From the NCBI GenBank assembly GCA_905200645.1, contig CAJKLD010000001.1, positions 98,495-162,494 on the forward strand: DNA of 64,000 nucleotides, in the 5' to 3' direction. Origin of the DNA: an uncultured Phascolarctobacterium sp. (lineage in GTDB: Bacteria; Bacillota; Negativicutes; Acidaminococcales; Acidaminococcaceae). The position numbers were made by a program, and so were the translations under genes. Shown piece by piece: positions 1 to 7,463 of the stretch (position 1 is the first letter of the stretch; each line of letters opens with the position of its first letter). The notes beneath the pieces are model-generated. The model saw only the letters and a list, made by a program, of their open reading frames with translations. It was not told the DNA's origin and did no database searches.

Positions 1-1
1 T

Positions 2-1690
2 AAGCGTGTACTCTTTGTGGCGCACAGGGAAGAAATTTTGCGGCAGGCGGCAGAGGCCTTTAAAAACGTGCGTCCCGCCGATAGCTGTGGCTTTTTTATG
101 GGACAGCAAAAGGATACGGATAAGCAGCTAGTGTTTGCTTCTGTGGCTACCTTGGGCAAGGAGCAGTACCTAAATGAGGAATACTTTCCCAAGGATTATT
201 TTGATTACATGGTGGTGGACGAGTTTCATCATGCAGTGAATAAGCAATATCGTAATATCGTAGAATATTTTACGCCCAAATTCATGCTAGGCCTGACGGC
301 GACTCCGGACCGCATGGACGGACGAAATATTTTTGAGCTGTGCGATTATAATGTGCCCTATGTAATTACTCTGCAGGAGGCCATTAACAAGGGGATGCTG
401 GTGCCCTTCCATTATTATGGCGTGTACGACGAGACCGATTATTCTGGCATGCGCTTTGTGGGTGGACGCTATAACGAGCAGGATTTGAATGCGGCCTATG
501 TGGGCAACAAGCGTCGCACCGATTTGATTTATAAGCATTATTTGAAATATCGTTCCCAGAGAGCGTTGGGCTTTTGCTGCTCTCGCCTGCATGCGGAGAT
601 GATGGCCAAGGATTTTTGTGAGCGCGGCGTGCCGGCGGTGGCGGTGTATAGCGATGCCCAGGGGGAATTTGCCGAGGACAGGAAGCAGGCTATTTCCAAG
701 CTGGTGAAGGGCGAGATCAAGGTGATTTTTTCCGTGGACATGTTCAACGAGGGCGTGGATATTCCCAGTGTGGACATGGTGATGTTTTTGCGTCCTACGG
801 AAAGTCCCATTGTCTTTTTGCAGCAGCTGGGTAGGGGCCTGCGTACTTATAAGGGCAAAAAGTATTTGAATGTGCTGGATTTTATTGGTAATTATGCTAA
901 GGCGGAGCGGGCTCCCTTTATGCTGGCCGGCAGGACCATGAGCGGTGGCAGAAAGCTGACTCGTGGGGAATTAGAGTATCCTGATGATTGCATTGTGGAT
1001 TTTGATATGCCTCTTTTGGATTTGTTCCAGCATTTGGAGCAACGGCGCTTGCATATTAAGGAGCGCATTCAGCAGGATTTTGTGCGGGTGCAGGAGTTTT
1101 TGGGAAAGGTGCCTACCCGCATGGAGCTTTTTACCTATATGGATGACGAGATTTATTATCTGTGCCTAAAGACTGCCAAGGAGAATATTTTTAAGAATTA
1201 TTTAGCCTTTAAGGAAGAAATGGGGCTGCTTACGGCAGCGGAACAGGAGCTTTGTGCAGGCGTGGGGAAGGAGTTTGTGCATCTTTTGGAGACTACGGAT
1301 ATGACCAAGGTGTATAAGATGCCAGTGCTGCGGGCCTTTTATAATGGTGGCCAAGTGCGACTGGCTGTGACGGAGGCTCAGCTTTTGGCCAGCTGGAAGG
1401 ACTTTTTCAATGACGGCACCAACTGGAAGGATTTGAAGAAGGAAATTACTCTTGAAGAATACAGGGCCATCAGCGATAAGGCCCATTTGAGCAATATTTT
1501 GCGTAATCCGGTTAAGTTTTTGAAGGCTAGTGGCAGGGGCTTTTTCGTGGAGCGGGATGGTTATCCCATTGCCTTGGCAGATTCGCTGGCTAGTGTTGTG
1601 CAAAATCCTGCGTTTGTAGATGAGCTGAAGGATATTATTGAGTACAGAACTATGGAGTACTACCGGAGCCGGTACGAGGGGAAGGAGTAG
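2..1690 (+). CDS. DEAD/DEAH-type superfamily II helicase, DUF3427-like C-terminus (5' end outside window)
   Basis: ATP-dependent nucleic-acid helicase, C-terminal part only: the frame is open to the left edge, reading VLFVAHREEIL (motif Ia-like) with no start codon. Visible helicase motifs are a DEAH-like box written DEFHHA, followed by GLTATPDRMDG (motif III), then the second RecA domain with FSVDMFNEGVDIPSVDMV and the motif VI-like QQLGRGLRTYKGK. About 240 residues after the helicase core resemble the DUF3427 region found in proteins that join a phospholipase D-like nuclease, helicase and DUF3427. The N-terminal nuclease, if present, lies outside the window. Such proteins are often in defence or DNA-repair contexts, but the neighbours here do not settle the role. 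Family assignment is from recognisable motifs; function is inferred. Confidence 0.8.
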   Translation, partial: KRVLFVAHREEILRQAAEAFKNVRPADSCGFFMGQQKDTDKQLVFASVATLGKEQYLNEEYFPKDYFDYMVVDEFHHAVNKQYRNIVEYFTPKFMLGLTATPDRMDGRNIFELCDYNVPYVITLQEAINKGMLVPFHYYGVYDETDYSGMRFVGGRYNEQDLNAAYVGNKRRTDLIYKHYLKYRSQRALGFCCSRLHAEMMAKDFCERGVPAVAVYSDAQGEFAEDRKQAISKLVKGEIKVIFSVDMFNEGVDIPSVDMVMFLRPTESPIVFLQQLGRGLRTYKGKKYLNVLDFIGNYAKAERAPFMLAGRTMSGGRKLTRGELEYPDDCIVDFDMPLLDLFQHLEQRRLHIKERIQQDFVRVQEFLGKVPTRMELFTYMDDEIYYLCLKTAKENIFKNYLAFKEEMGLLTAAEQELCAGVGKEFVHLLETTDMTKVYKMPVLRAFYNGGQVRLAVTEAQLLASWKDFFNDGTNWKDLKKEITLEEYRAISDKAHLSNILRNPVKFLKASGRGFFVERDGYPIALADSLASVVQNPAFVDELKDIIEYRTMEYYRSRYEGKE

Positions 1691-1717
1691 GGTAATATAC
1701 CCGAGGTGGAGACGAAA

Positions 1718-1951
1718 ATGGATGAGCAAGTTACTGTTCCTGAGAAGAAGCTTCTTTTAGACAAAATGATAAGTTTTTTTCAAGATAATGTCGAGAAGCT
1801 GAAGGTGTTAGCGGTAAATGCTGAACGACCTGAAAAGCTTTTACTAAAGAATCTATGCCCAATCTTTTTCAGGCCTTGTGTGTGGCGGGCGTGCAAATTA
1901 AATCGTAGCATAAACCTTCGTGTCAGACTACGCCAGCAATATTTAATTTAA
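1718..1951 (+). CDS. small hypothetical protein, possibly frameshifted
   Basis: Unrecognised product of 77 residues. The ATG at 1718 is preceded by a GAGGTGGA ribosome binding site at 1703-1710 and follows the helicase stop by 27 bases, so it may be co-transcribed. The first 43 residues look like a normal soluble protein (charged, helical). After about position 1845 the reading frame becomes Arg/Cys-rich and odd, while another frame reads KESMPNLFQALCVAGVQ, which looks more protein-like. This suggests a frameshift near 1840-1850. No function can be proposed. Confidence 0.4.
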   Translation: MDEQVTVPEKKLLLDKMISFFQDNVEKLKVLAVNAERPEKLLLKNLCPIFFRPCVWRACKLNRSINLRVRLRQQYLI

Positions 1952-1954
1952 TGA

Positions 1955-2416
1955 ATGCACTCAGCGGCGGTGATTGCAGTGAAAACCATACTTAATATAA
2001 TTTTAGCGCTGTTCTTTTTCCATCAGCTTTTTTTCGGTGAGGGCTGGTATGCCGTTTTTTGCCGTTTTTTGGTGTTTGGCTGCGTAGTGTATTGGCTAGT
2101 ATCCGTATATAGGTTGAATAAGCAAGAGCAGGAGCAAGCAAAGCTTGGCAAGCAGCAATCAGCTGCTGTCAATAAAGAAGCTGTGCAGGAAACGAAAGCA
2201 GATGCTATGGACGGTGAAGTGCATGAGACTACACAAGAAGACAGCAAGTGGGAAGCTAGCGATGTGGAGATGATGGACGGACCCTATGGTCGCGCCCCAT
2301 ATGGTGGTGTTATTTGGGATGATGAGTATACCATTGACGAGCTGATTTTTAGGGATGGCGTGTATTATTACAACCAGAACAGCGAAGAATGGGAAGAGGA
2401 TGACGAAGATTCGTGA
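1955..2416 (+). CDS. hypothetical membrane protein with acidic C-terminal tail
   Basis: Unrecognised. The first ~55 residues contain two hydrophobic stretches (about residues 9-26 and 33-52) that would form a membrane hairpin or anchor. The rest is a Gln/Glu-rich soluble part ending in a strongly acidic tail (EEWEEDDED). The start is uncertain: ATG 1955 or GTG 1979, the latter beginning at the hydrophobic segment and preceded by a GGCGG-like site. It starts 4 bases after the preceding small frame and reads in the same direction. The C-terminal YGGVIWDDEYTIDEL looks like a solvent-exposed domain of unknown role. Confidence 0.5.
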   Translation: MHSAAVIAVKTILNIILALFFFHQLFFGEGWYAVFCRFLVFGCVVYWLVSVYRLNKQEQEQAKLGKQQSAAVNKEAVQETKADAMDGEVHETTQEDSKWEASDVEMMDGPYGRAPYGGVIWDDEYTIDELIFRDGVYYYNQNSEEWEEDDEDS

Positions 2417-2447
2417 ACATATAGTGCATAAAGATGTTAATACAAAA

Positions 2448-2478
2448 ACGAGCAGACCAATAGGCCGCTCGTTCTTCA
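2448..2478 (+). terminator. weak hairpin after the 1955 gene
   Basis: ACGAGC (2448-2453) can pair with GCTCGT (2467-2472), followed by a short T-containing run. A second imperfect dyad, AGAAACCG (2524-2531) and CGGTTTCT (2563-2570), lies farther on. Neither is a strong terminator. Confidence 0.3.
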
Positions 2479-2706
2479 ATTATCATAATGCTCATTGAAT
2501 GAATTGTTTTGAATATAAGAAAAGAAACCGCTCAAAAGGCTTGAATTCGTAGCTAGATGAACGGTTTCTAAACTTAAGAGTTTTGAATATTTTATTGTCA
2601 AAGACTTTTCTATTGCTGGTAATGAGAAGTAAGTGTATAATTGTAATAAGAGAATGTTCACGATAGTGGGGATTGTAGGTTATCGATTTGATTGGAGGTG
2701 CTTTCC

Positions 2707-2976
2707 ATGATTTATCCTTATATTACGCTTGCTGATGGTACTGAAATTGTATATACTAACGTGTTTGAAGAAGATGGCTTGCAAAAGGTCGAAGTTCATT
2801 TTGAGAGGCCTACAGAGAGTGGATTTGATACCGCTAGATGCCAACTCCCTAGCTATAAATGGATAATTAGGGATGGTTTTACTGATGAGGAAATGAAAAT
2901 TTTTGATCAGTTCATGCATAGTAATGCTCATCTGTTCTACAAGTATGGTGCTAATGGAGGGCTGAAAATTGCCTAA
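2707..2976 (+). CDS. hypothetical protein paired with a DUF4160 protein
   Basis: Unrecognised 89-residue soluble protein. The ATG at 2707 has a strong GGAGGTG site at 2694-2700, which decides this start over an upstream TTG. No membrane segment or known motif is visible; the sequence is rich in aromatic and acidic residues. Its stop overlaps the start of the next gene by 8 bases, so the two are translationally coupled. DUF4160 genes often sit beside another small protein (commonly DUF2442); this partner occupies that position but I do not recognise DUF2442 in it. A toxin-antitoxin role has been speculated for such pairs in general but nothing here shows it. Confidence 0.6.
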   Translation: MIYPYITLADGTEIVYTNVFEEDGLQKVEVHFERPTESGFDTARCQLPSYKWIIRDGFTDEEMKIFDQFMHSNAHLFYKYGANGGLKIA

Positions 2977-3247
2977 AATATTTACTATCAAGGGCTATAT
3001 TGTCTACTTTTGGTCCAATGAAAATGATGAACCAATTCACGTGCATGTAGCCAAAGGGGCATCGCGGCCAAACGCAACGAAAATTTGGCTAACCAAGAGT
3101 GGTGGCTGCATATTAGCAAAAAAACAGGATGATGTGGCTCAAAAGGATTTAAATGAGCTTATGGAAATTATCGCAGCACAGCATTTTCTGATTTGTTTGC
3201 AGTGGAAACAACACCATCGTGTGGATACTATTAAATTCTACTGTTGA
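2969..3247 (+). CDS. DUF4160 family protein
   Basis: A 92-residue protein with the DUF4160 hallmarks: an N-terminal MPKIFTIKGYIVYFW strand pair, the central DEPIHVHVAKG motif in which paired histidines are conserved, and an aromatic C-terminal part. DUF4160 has no established biochemical function. The start is a TTG inside the end of the preceding gene (8-base overlap), consistent with translational coupling. The intergenic hairpin at 3301 ends the unit. Confidence 0.7.
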   Translation: MPKIFTIKGYIVYFWSNENDEPIHVHVAKGASRPNATKIWLTKSGGCILAKKQDDVAQKDLNELMEIIAAQHFLICLQWKQHHRVDTIKFYC

Positions 3248-3300
3248 TTTCTTTAATATATAGATGTTTACATTTTTTTAACAACAAAGAGATGCTTTGT

Positions 3301-3326
3301 AAACTTTTTGCTACAAAGTTTTTTTG
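3301..3326 (+). terminator. intrinsic terminator after the DUF4160 gene
   Basis: AAACTTT (3301-3307) and AAAGTTT (3315-3321) form a stem with a 7-base loop, and a run of T follows. The rest of 3327-3450 shows nothing I can identify. Confidence 0.55.
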
Positions 3327-3452
3327 GTGTCATATTCGCTTAGAACGAGTCTCTTGAAACAGCAGTGTTGTAGGGCTTATCTTCGACGAATATGTGTAAA
3401 ATGTGGAATTTATTCACAATATATCTAAACCAGTTGAAAATATGGAAATAAA

Positions 3453-3547
3453 AGAGTGCCTAGAAGCAATGCAATTGAGCGGCGTGAGTTGCTAAATCGT
3501 TAGACGGTTTACCCCGTGCGTGGGCTGGCATCCCACCCACTCCGCCA
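3453..3547 (+). pseudogene. degenerate tRNA-Ser(GCT)
   Basis: The 3' half reads like a serine tRNA: TTGCTAA anticodon loop (GCT), long variable arm (GACGG...CCGTGC), a GTGGG/CCCAC T-stem, acceptor end and encoded CCA at 3545-3547. The 5' half does not fold: the anticodon stem strands GTGAG and ATCGT do not pair, the D-arm is not recognisable, and the T-loop is CTGGCAT instead of the usual TTCRANT. A terminator follows directly, as for real tRNA genes. I read it as a decayed tRNA copy; a genuine but odd serine tRNA is unlikely. Confidence 0.65.
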
Positions 3548-3560
3548 ACACTAAAAAGAT

Positions 3561-3593
3561 GAGCTTTCGGAGATAATCTGAAAGCTCTTTTTT
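3561..3593 (+). terminator. intrinsic terminator after the tRNA-like sequence
   Basis: GAGCTTTC (3561-3568) pairs perfectly with GAAAGCTC (3580-3587), followed by TTTTTTA. Confidence 0.8.
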
Positions 3594-3755
3594 AGTGTAT
3601 AAAAAGCATGGAATCGTGGCGGAACTTTCGACCTTTAGCATTAAATAATAAAAAAATCCTAATGTAAATATACTATTCACATTAGGAGAAAAGCAAAAAA
3701 CAAAATGATATAAGAAAGTTTAGCACAAGCAAAAGTTAGTAGAAATAGATAAGCC

Positions 3756-4274
3756 TTACCTTAATTTATTAGCTATCAGCCAGTTTTCCATGTGGTCGGC
3801 GATTTCCACATTATTCAAATCGGCAAATAAAAAGTGCGTGTTGCCCTTAATACCGATTTCCGGCAGGTGTACAACAACAGCGTTGCCGCCATGGCGGTTG
3901 ACAGCTTCCGCCCACTGACGAGCCATAATCAAGCGCACACGCCAGTTGTCCTTGTTCCATTCATCGGTAGGCTCTAAAGGAATGTAATCGCCGTAATAAA
4001 TAATAATGGGGATTTTGGTCAGCTTGTTAAAGTCTTCTAAAGCAATAGGCGTTCCCTTGAGCGCGCCAAAAGGACTGCTGGTTTCCAGTGCAGGGGGAAC
4101 TTCTCCTTCAGGAAAAACGAAGCCGCTGCCAGCCTCTTGCTTTACACTGTCGCCCGCGAGAAGCTTCCTTGTTCAGCCAGCAGAATAGGCCTTTCGAAGG
4201 CTAGAGCGATGCTTAATGGCAGTATAGCTGCCAGCAACGCCGCTGCTGCTGTACTGCGCAAAAATTTGAACATG
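3756..4274 (-). pseudogene. exported alpha/beta hydrolase, internal deletion and frame change
   Basis: The complement starts at 4274 with ATG after an AAAGGAG site and a good signal peptide (KFLRSTAAAALLAAILPLS then ALAFERPILLAEQGSF), the N-terminus of secreted alpha/beta-fold hydrolases. The frame then stops (TAA near 4142). In another frame, from about 4160 leftwards, the C-terminal third of the same family is intact: FVFPEGEVPPALETSSPFG, IPIIIYYGDYIP, and VVVHLPEIGIKGNTHFLFAD with the catalytic-type histidine. Around 180 middle residues, including the nucleophile elbow, are missing. It is therefore a deletion pseudogene. It lies just downstream of the MerR-regulated flavodoxin gene and probably belonged to that group. 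Confidence 0.75.
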
Positions 4275-4309
4275 GGTAAAGTCTCCTTTACTTAATTTTT
4301 GATAGCTTA

Positions 4310-4930
4310 TTAACGTACAAAATGCGTACCTATCCATGGCTCTTTTTCCGGCAGGCCGTATTGTTCTTTGCCTAAAGCAATGGAGCGCATTAGGAAGGTC
4401 ATGTTGCGAGCCAAAGTGCGCATTGTTTGCAGGCCTTCGCCGTCCTGTAATGCTTCGCCGATTTCACGGCCGTGGATGCTGTTCCAATATTGGCTGGAAG
4501 CGATAGGCATACCGCAGATAGTAAAATATTTATTGAGCTCGTCAAAGGTGGCAGATAAACCGCCGCGGCGGGCAGCCACAACGCTGGCGCCAACCTTCAT
4601 GGTTTTATCAATATGGGGAGTGCTGAAAAATAATCTGTCTAAAAAGGCAATCAAGGTAGCATTAGCAGAAGCGTAATAAACGGGAGTGCCGACTACTAAA
4701 CCGTCACATTCTGCTAATTTTTGTGCTGCCTCATTTACTTCGTCGTTAAAAACACAGCGGTTGAGCTTAGCGCATTGACGGCAGGCGATACAACCGCGGA
4801 TGGCCTTGTGACCGATATGCAGAATTTCTGCTTCCACACCCTCTGCTGCAAAAACTTTCACCATTTCCTGCAAGGCGAGAGCAGTATTGCCATTGGCATG
4901 AGGACTGCCATTAATAAGTAAAACTTTCAT
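4310..4930 (-). CDS. flavodoxin-family NAD(P)H-dependent oxidoreductase
   Basis: Predicted FMN-binding redox enzyme of 206 residues. The N-terminal MKVLLINGSPHANGNTA is the phosphate-binding loop of NADPH-dependent FMN reductases, and GTPVYYASANATLIAFLDR is the second flavin-contact region. CIACRQCAKLNRC resembles the cysteine-rich patch of iron-sulfur flavoproteins, although cluster binding is not proven. The start is set at 4930 by GGAGGAGG about 8 bases upstream. It is transcribed from the MerR-type promoter at 4986-5016, and probably took part with the neighbouring hydrolase and CMD protein in handling reactive or electrophilic compounds. The exact substrate is unknown. Confidence 0.85.
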   Translation of the reverse strand: MKVLLINGSPHANGNTALALQEMVKVFAAEGVEAEILHIGHKAIRGCIACRQCAKLNRCVFNDEVNEAAQKLAECDGLVVGTPVYYASANATLIAFLDRLFFSTPHIDKTMKVGASVVAARRGGLSATFDELNKYFTICGMPIASSQYWNSIHGREIGEALQDGEGLQTMRTLARNMTFLMRSIALGKEQYGLPEKEPWIGTHFVR

Positions 4931-4985
4931 ATAAAAAACCTCCTCCAAAAGTTAGTATAGTAAAATTTGCCGTTAGCTTAATCAT

Positions 4986-5016
4986 ATTATACTACTTTAA
5001 GTTGACTTTAAGTCAA
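4986..5016 (-). promoter_or_regulatory. MerR-type promoter for the flavodoxin gene (19-bp spacer)
   Basis: On the complement, TTGACT (5011-5016) and TATAAT (4986-4991) are separated by 19 bases, the over-long spacing that MerR activators correct by DNA distortion. The spacer carries the repeated element ACTTAAAGT. It matches the promoters at 5582-5612 and 6743-6773. Confidence 0.8.
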
Positions 5017-5053
5017 GCTGTTTGGAGAAGGTTTGCGGGAGAATATTATGGAA

Positions 5054-5506
5054 TTATTTTAAAGTACGGCCGTAGAAGGCTTGCAGTTTATTAACGATTT
5101 GGTCAACCAATTCGGTTTGAATTTTTGTGCCGATAGCTAATCTGTCACGCTGAGGGTCAACGTGAGTTGGCTCGCGTCCGATAGTATCGATGATACCGGT
5201 AGCCTGGCGTTCTTCTAAAACGCTTATCAGAGTGCTCAAGCCGTTTAAGCAGCGCGGAAAGCCGCAGTAAGCATACAGGTGCAGCATAACCTCTTTAGCC
5301 TCGTTGACGGTCATGCCGCTATTCAAGGCTTGGTTAATAGCCGGGCGCAGGTTTTCTAAATCTCCCTGCGCAGTGAACGCTGCCGTGGTAACAATGCTGG
5401 CGTTGCGGGGAGAAAGAGCTTGTTTTTCTGCAGCGTGCACCGAAGAACCCAAAATGCCAAAGCTGCACAAGGCTAAGCAGGAAACGATAATAGTTTTTTT
5501 CAACAT
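5054..5506 (-). CDS. exported carboxymuconolactone decarboxylase (CMD) family protein
   Basis: 150 residues. The first 25 form a signal peptide (MLKKTIIVSCLALCSFGILG then SSVHAAE), so the protein is probably exported. The mature part carries the CMD/AhpD fold features: TVNEAKEVMLHLYAYCGFPRC, where the family usually has a Cys and a catalytic His/acid network. The C-x-x-x-C thioredox arrangement here is CGFPRC. CMD proteins include alkylhydroperoxidase-like enzymes, so a peroxide or electrophile role is plausible. It has its own MerR-type promoter and is divergent from the regulator gene. Confidence 0.8.
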   Translation of the reverse strand: MLKKTIIVSCLALCSFGILGSSVHAAEKQALSPRNASIVTTAAFTAQGDLENLRPAINQALNSGMTVNEAKEVMLHLYAYCGFPRCLNGLSTLISVLEERQATGIIDTIGREPTHVDPQRDRLAIGTKIQTELVDQIVNKLQAFYGRTLK

Positions 5507-5581
5507 AGAAAAGCCTCCTTTTTATTGTTTACAGTTGCCTGTTTGTCTGTTATAATCTAAACAAATCATTAGCTTGCTTAG

Positions 5582-5612
5582 ATTATAGAAGTTAAAGTAA
5601 ACTTTAAGTCAA
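5582..5612 (-). promoter_or_regulatory. MerR-type promoter for the CMD gene (19-bp spacer)
   Basis: On the complement TTGACT (5607-5612), a 19-base spacer containing the inverted repeat TTAAAGTTTACTTTAA, and TATAAT (5582-5587). It lies between the CMD gene and the divergent merR gene, so the same site could also autoregulate the regulator. Confidence 0.85.
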
Positions 5613-5655
5613 GAGTTTGATTTTGTCCAAAATGTGAACTTTTTGGAGGTGTAAA

Positions 5656-6126
5656 ATGTTTTATACTATTGGCGAGATGGCAAAAATTGTTAATGTGCCG
5701 CCATCCACTTTGCGTTATTATGATAAAGAAGGCTTGCTGCCGTTTGTGGAACGTACCGAAGGTGGTATCCGCATGTTCAAGGAAAGCGATTACGAAGGCT
5801 TGTGCATTATCAACTGTTTAAAAAATTCCGGTATGCCCTTGAAGGATATCAAAAATTTTATGCAGATGGTTTCTCAAGGTGACGCGTCCATTGAAAGCCG
5901 TTTGGAATTGATTGAAAAGCAACGTACAAGAGTATTGCAGGACTTGGAAAAAATTCAGCAGCTGTTGAAAATTTTAGACTATAAGGTGTGGTATTATTCT
6001 ACGGCTAAGGCCGTAGGTACTACGGCTGTGCCTAGAGAAATGCCTGAGGAAAATATTCCTAAGGAGCTATTGGAAGTGCGCAGATACCTTAAAGATATGC
6101 ATTATCGTAATAGTATCGCAAAATAA
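5656..6126 (+). CDS. MerR-family transcriptional regulator
   Basis: DNA-binding regulator of 156 residues. The N-terminus MFYTIGEMAKIVNVPPSTLR then YYDKEGLLPF is the canonical MerR winged helix-turn-helix. A dimerisation coiled coil follows at about residues 80-110 (RLELIEKQRTRVLQDLEKIQ). No metal-binding Cys cluster is seen in the C-terminal part, so it belongs to the organic-effector or redox subgroups (YhdM/AdhR-like). Its RBS is GGAGGT at 5644-5649. Three nearby promoters with 19-bp spacers are its likely targets. The inducer is unknown. Confidence 0.9.
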   Translation: MFYTIGEMAKIVNVPPSTLRYYDKEGLLPFVERTEGGIRMFKESDYEGLCIINCLKNSGMPLKDIKNFMQMVSQGDASIESRLELIEKQRTRVLQDLEKIQQLLKILDYKVWYYSTAKAVGTTAVPREMPEENIPKELLEVRRYLKDMHYRNSIAK

Positions 6127-6131
6127 AAACA

Positions 6132-6165
6132 GCCTAGCCTCAAGATGATTTGAGACTAGGCTTTT
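6132..6165. terminator. bidirectional terminator between convergent genes
   Basis: GCCTAGCCTCAA (6132-6143) pairs with TTGAGACTAGGC (6150-6161), T-rich on the plus strand and A-rich before it, serving both the merR gene and the convergent flavodoxin gene. Confidence 0.8.
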
Positions 6166-6177
6166 GCTAAAATTAGT

Positions 6178-6711
6178 TTAAATGGCTTTGCCCATTTGGT
6201 AAGCTTCTTCTACAGCAGGAGTCGCTTTGACTGCGCCTTTTTCGTAAACGTCTTCGCCATAGATTTTACCTTTGACTACTGCGTCTGTAAGGCAGTCGGT
6301 GAAGCCTGCCAGTGCATCCATGGTACGTTCCATAGAAGCTTTGTGTTCGGCGGCAGTAGCGATAAAATAGAATTCTTTATTGGTGATTTCAGTCCATTTA
6401 GATACGCTGCGGTCAATGATGGCTTTCATTTGCGCGCTCATGGAATAAAAATATACCGGTGTTGCCAAAACTATAACATCTGCTTTTAGCATTTTGGCAA
6501 TAATAGCGTTAGCGTCGTCCTTTTGCACGCAGATACTGGTTTCACGGCAGCCGTAGCAAGCTAAGCAATTGTTAATTTTTTTGCTTTGCAGCCAAATTTT
6601 TTCTACGCTGTGACCTGCTTCTTCTGCGCCTCGAAGAAAAGCGTCGCATAAAATGTCGGAGTTACCGCCCTTGCGGGGGCTGCCTGCTAAAATTAAAACC
6701 TTTTTACTCAT
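6178..6711 (-). CDS. flavodoxin-family NAD(P)H-dependent oxidoreductase (second copy)
   Basis: 177-residue flavodoxin-fold protein: KVLILAGSPRKGGNSDIL is the FMN phosphate loop and ATPVYFYSMSAQMKAIIDR the second flavin site; CLACYGCRETSIC is a cysteine-rich patch as in iron-sulfur flavoproteins. It is related to the product of 4310-4930 but not a recent copy. The ATG at 6711 has an AGAGGT site 7 bases upstream, better spaced than the ATG at 6717. Driven by the third MerR-type promoter, so it probably belongs to the same regulon. Confidence 0.85.
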   Translation of the reverse strand: MSKKVLILAGSPRKGGNSDILCDAFLRGAEEAGHSVEKIWLQSKKINNCLACYGCRETSICVQKDDANAIIAKMLKADVIVLATPVYFYSMSAQMKAIIDRSVSKWTEITNKEFYFIATAAEHKASMERTMDALAGFTDCLTDAVVKGKIYGEDVYEKGAVKATPAVEEAYQMGKAI

Positions 6712-6742
6712 AACCATTACCTCTTTTTTATTAGTTTTTCAT

Positions 6743-6773
6743 ATTATAATACTTAGAGTAAGGGTTAAGTCAA
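6743..6773 (-). promoter_or_regulatory. MerR-type promoter for the second flavodoxin gene (19-bp spacer)
   Basis: On the complement TTGACT (6768-6773), 19-base spacer, TATAAT (6743-6748). The -35 region extends as TTGACTTAA as in the other two sites; the right half of the dyad is more diverged. Confidence 0.75.
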
Positions 6774-6787
6774 GAGTTATTCTGATG

Positions 6788-7240
6788 TTATTTTTGGCTT
6801 TTGCGTTTTTCCAATAAATAATATACTGCGCTAGTAAAAATTATCATGTAGCCAAGAAGCTCATGGCCTTCTTCCAGCAAATTTTTAATACTTTCGTGGA
6901 AATGCGTACCGCTCAGCAGCTGCACAACAGAGCGCATACCGATAATGCGGGAAAAGACGAGCACAATTATTAAGCCAAGACAGAGAAGCCAATAAGACTT
7001 AGTATTCATAAAGTCGGCAAGCTCTTTAGCAGCCCGTGTGATGCCGTTACGCAGAGCGAGCCAAATGCAAAGTAACGCTGCCGGAATAGCAATAAACTTC
7101 CAAGCTCCATGAAAAATATTGTCAAATATTCCGTCCCACTCGCGTATCAGCATACAAAATAAAAAACCTGATATTAACCATAAGCCATGAGCTTTATCCT
7201 GAAATAATTTATAAGTAAAGATGAGTACACTTAAAAGCAA
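6788..7240 (-). CDS. hypothetical integral membrane protein
   Basis: Unrecognised 150-residue protein with about four hydrophobic segments (near residues 1-12, 18-33, 46-64 and 83-100) plus one near the C-terminus (LLGYMIIFTSAVYYLL). The only in-frame start near the beginning is TTG at 7240, directly after an in-frame TAA, with no clear ribosome binding site, so the N-terminus may be lost or translation may begin inside. It is downstream of nothing obvious and sits between the MerR group and a divergent dehydrogenase. Confidence 0.55.
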   Translation of the reverse strand: MLLSVLIFTYKLFQDKAHGLWLISGFLFCMLIREWDGIFDNIFHGAWKFIAIPAALLCIWLALRNGITRAAKELADFMNTKSYWLLCLGLIIVLVFSRIIGMRSVVQLLSGTHFHESIKNLLEEGHELLGYMIIFTSAVYYLLEKRKSQK

Positions 7241-7463
7241 CTTTTAAAATTTTTCTCTAATGAAAAATATAATTTCAATACAGTATCTGTGGATTTGGCA
7301 TAATAGATGTGTTTACCAGCTTGGCCGTTATGCTTTTAAGTTGTTGCGGGTTATGTCATATTATTTTTTACAGCTGTAGAATTTCCGGGCAATTTTGTGC
7401 TAAAATAAGAACAAGAAATATTCGGAGAAAAATTAAATATAGAGATTTTTTGGGAGGCATATT

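Noticed and set aside
3453..3547. Selenocysteine tRNA
   Set aside because: Anticodon loop is GCT rather than TCA and the acceptor/variable arm pattern fits serine tRNA remnants.
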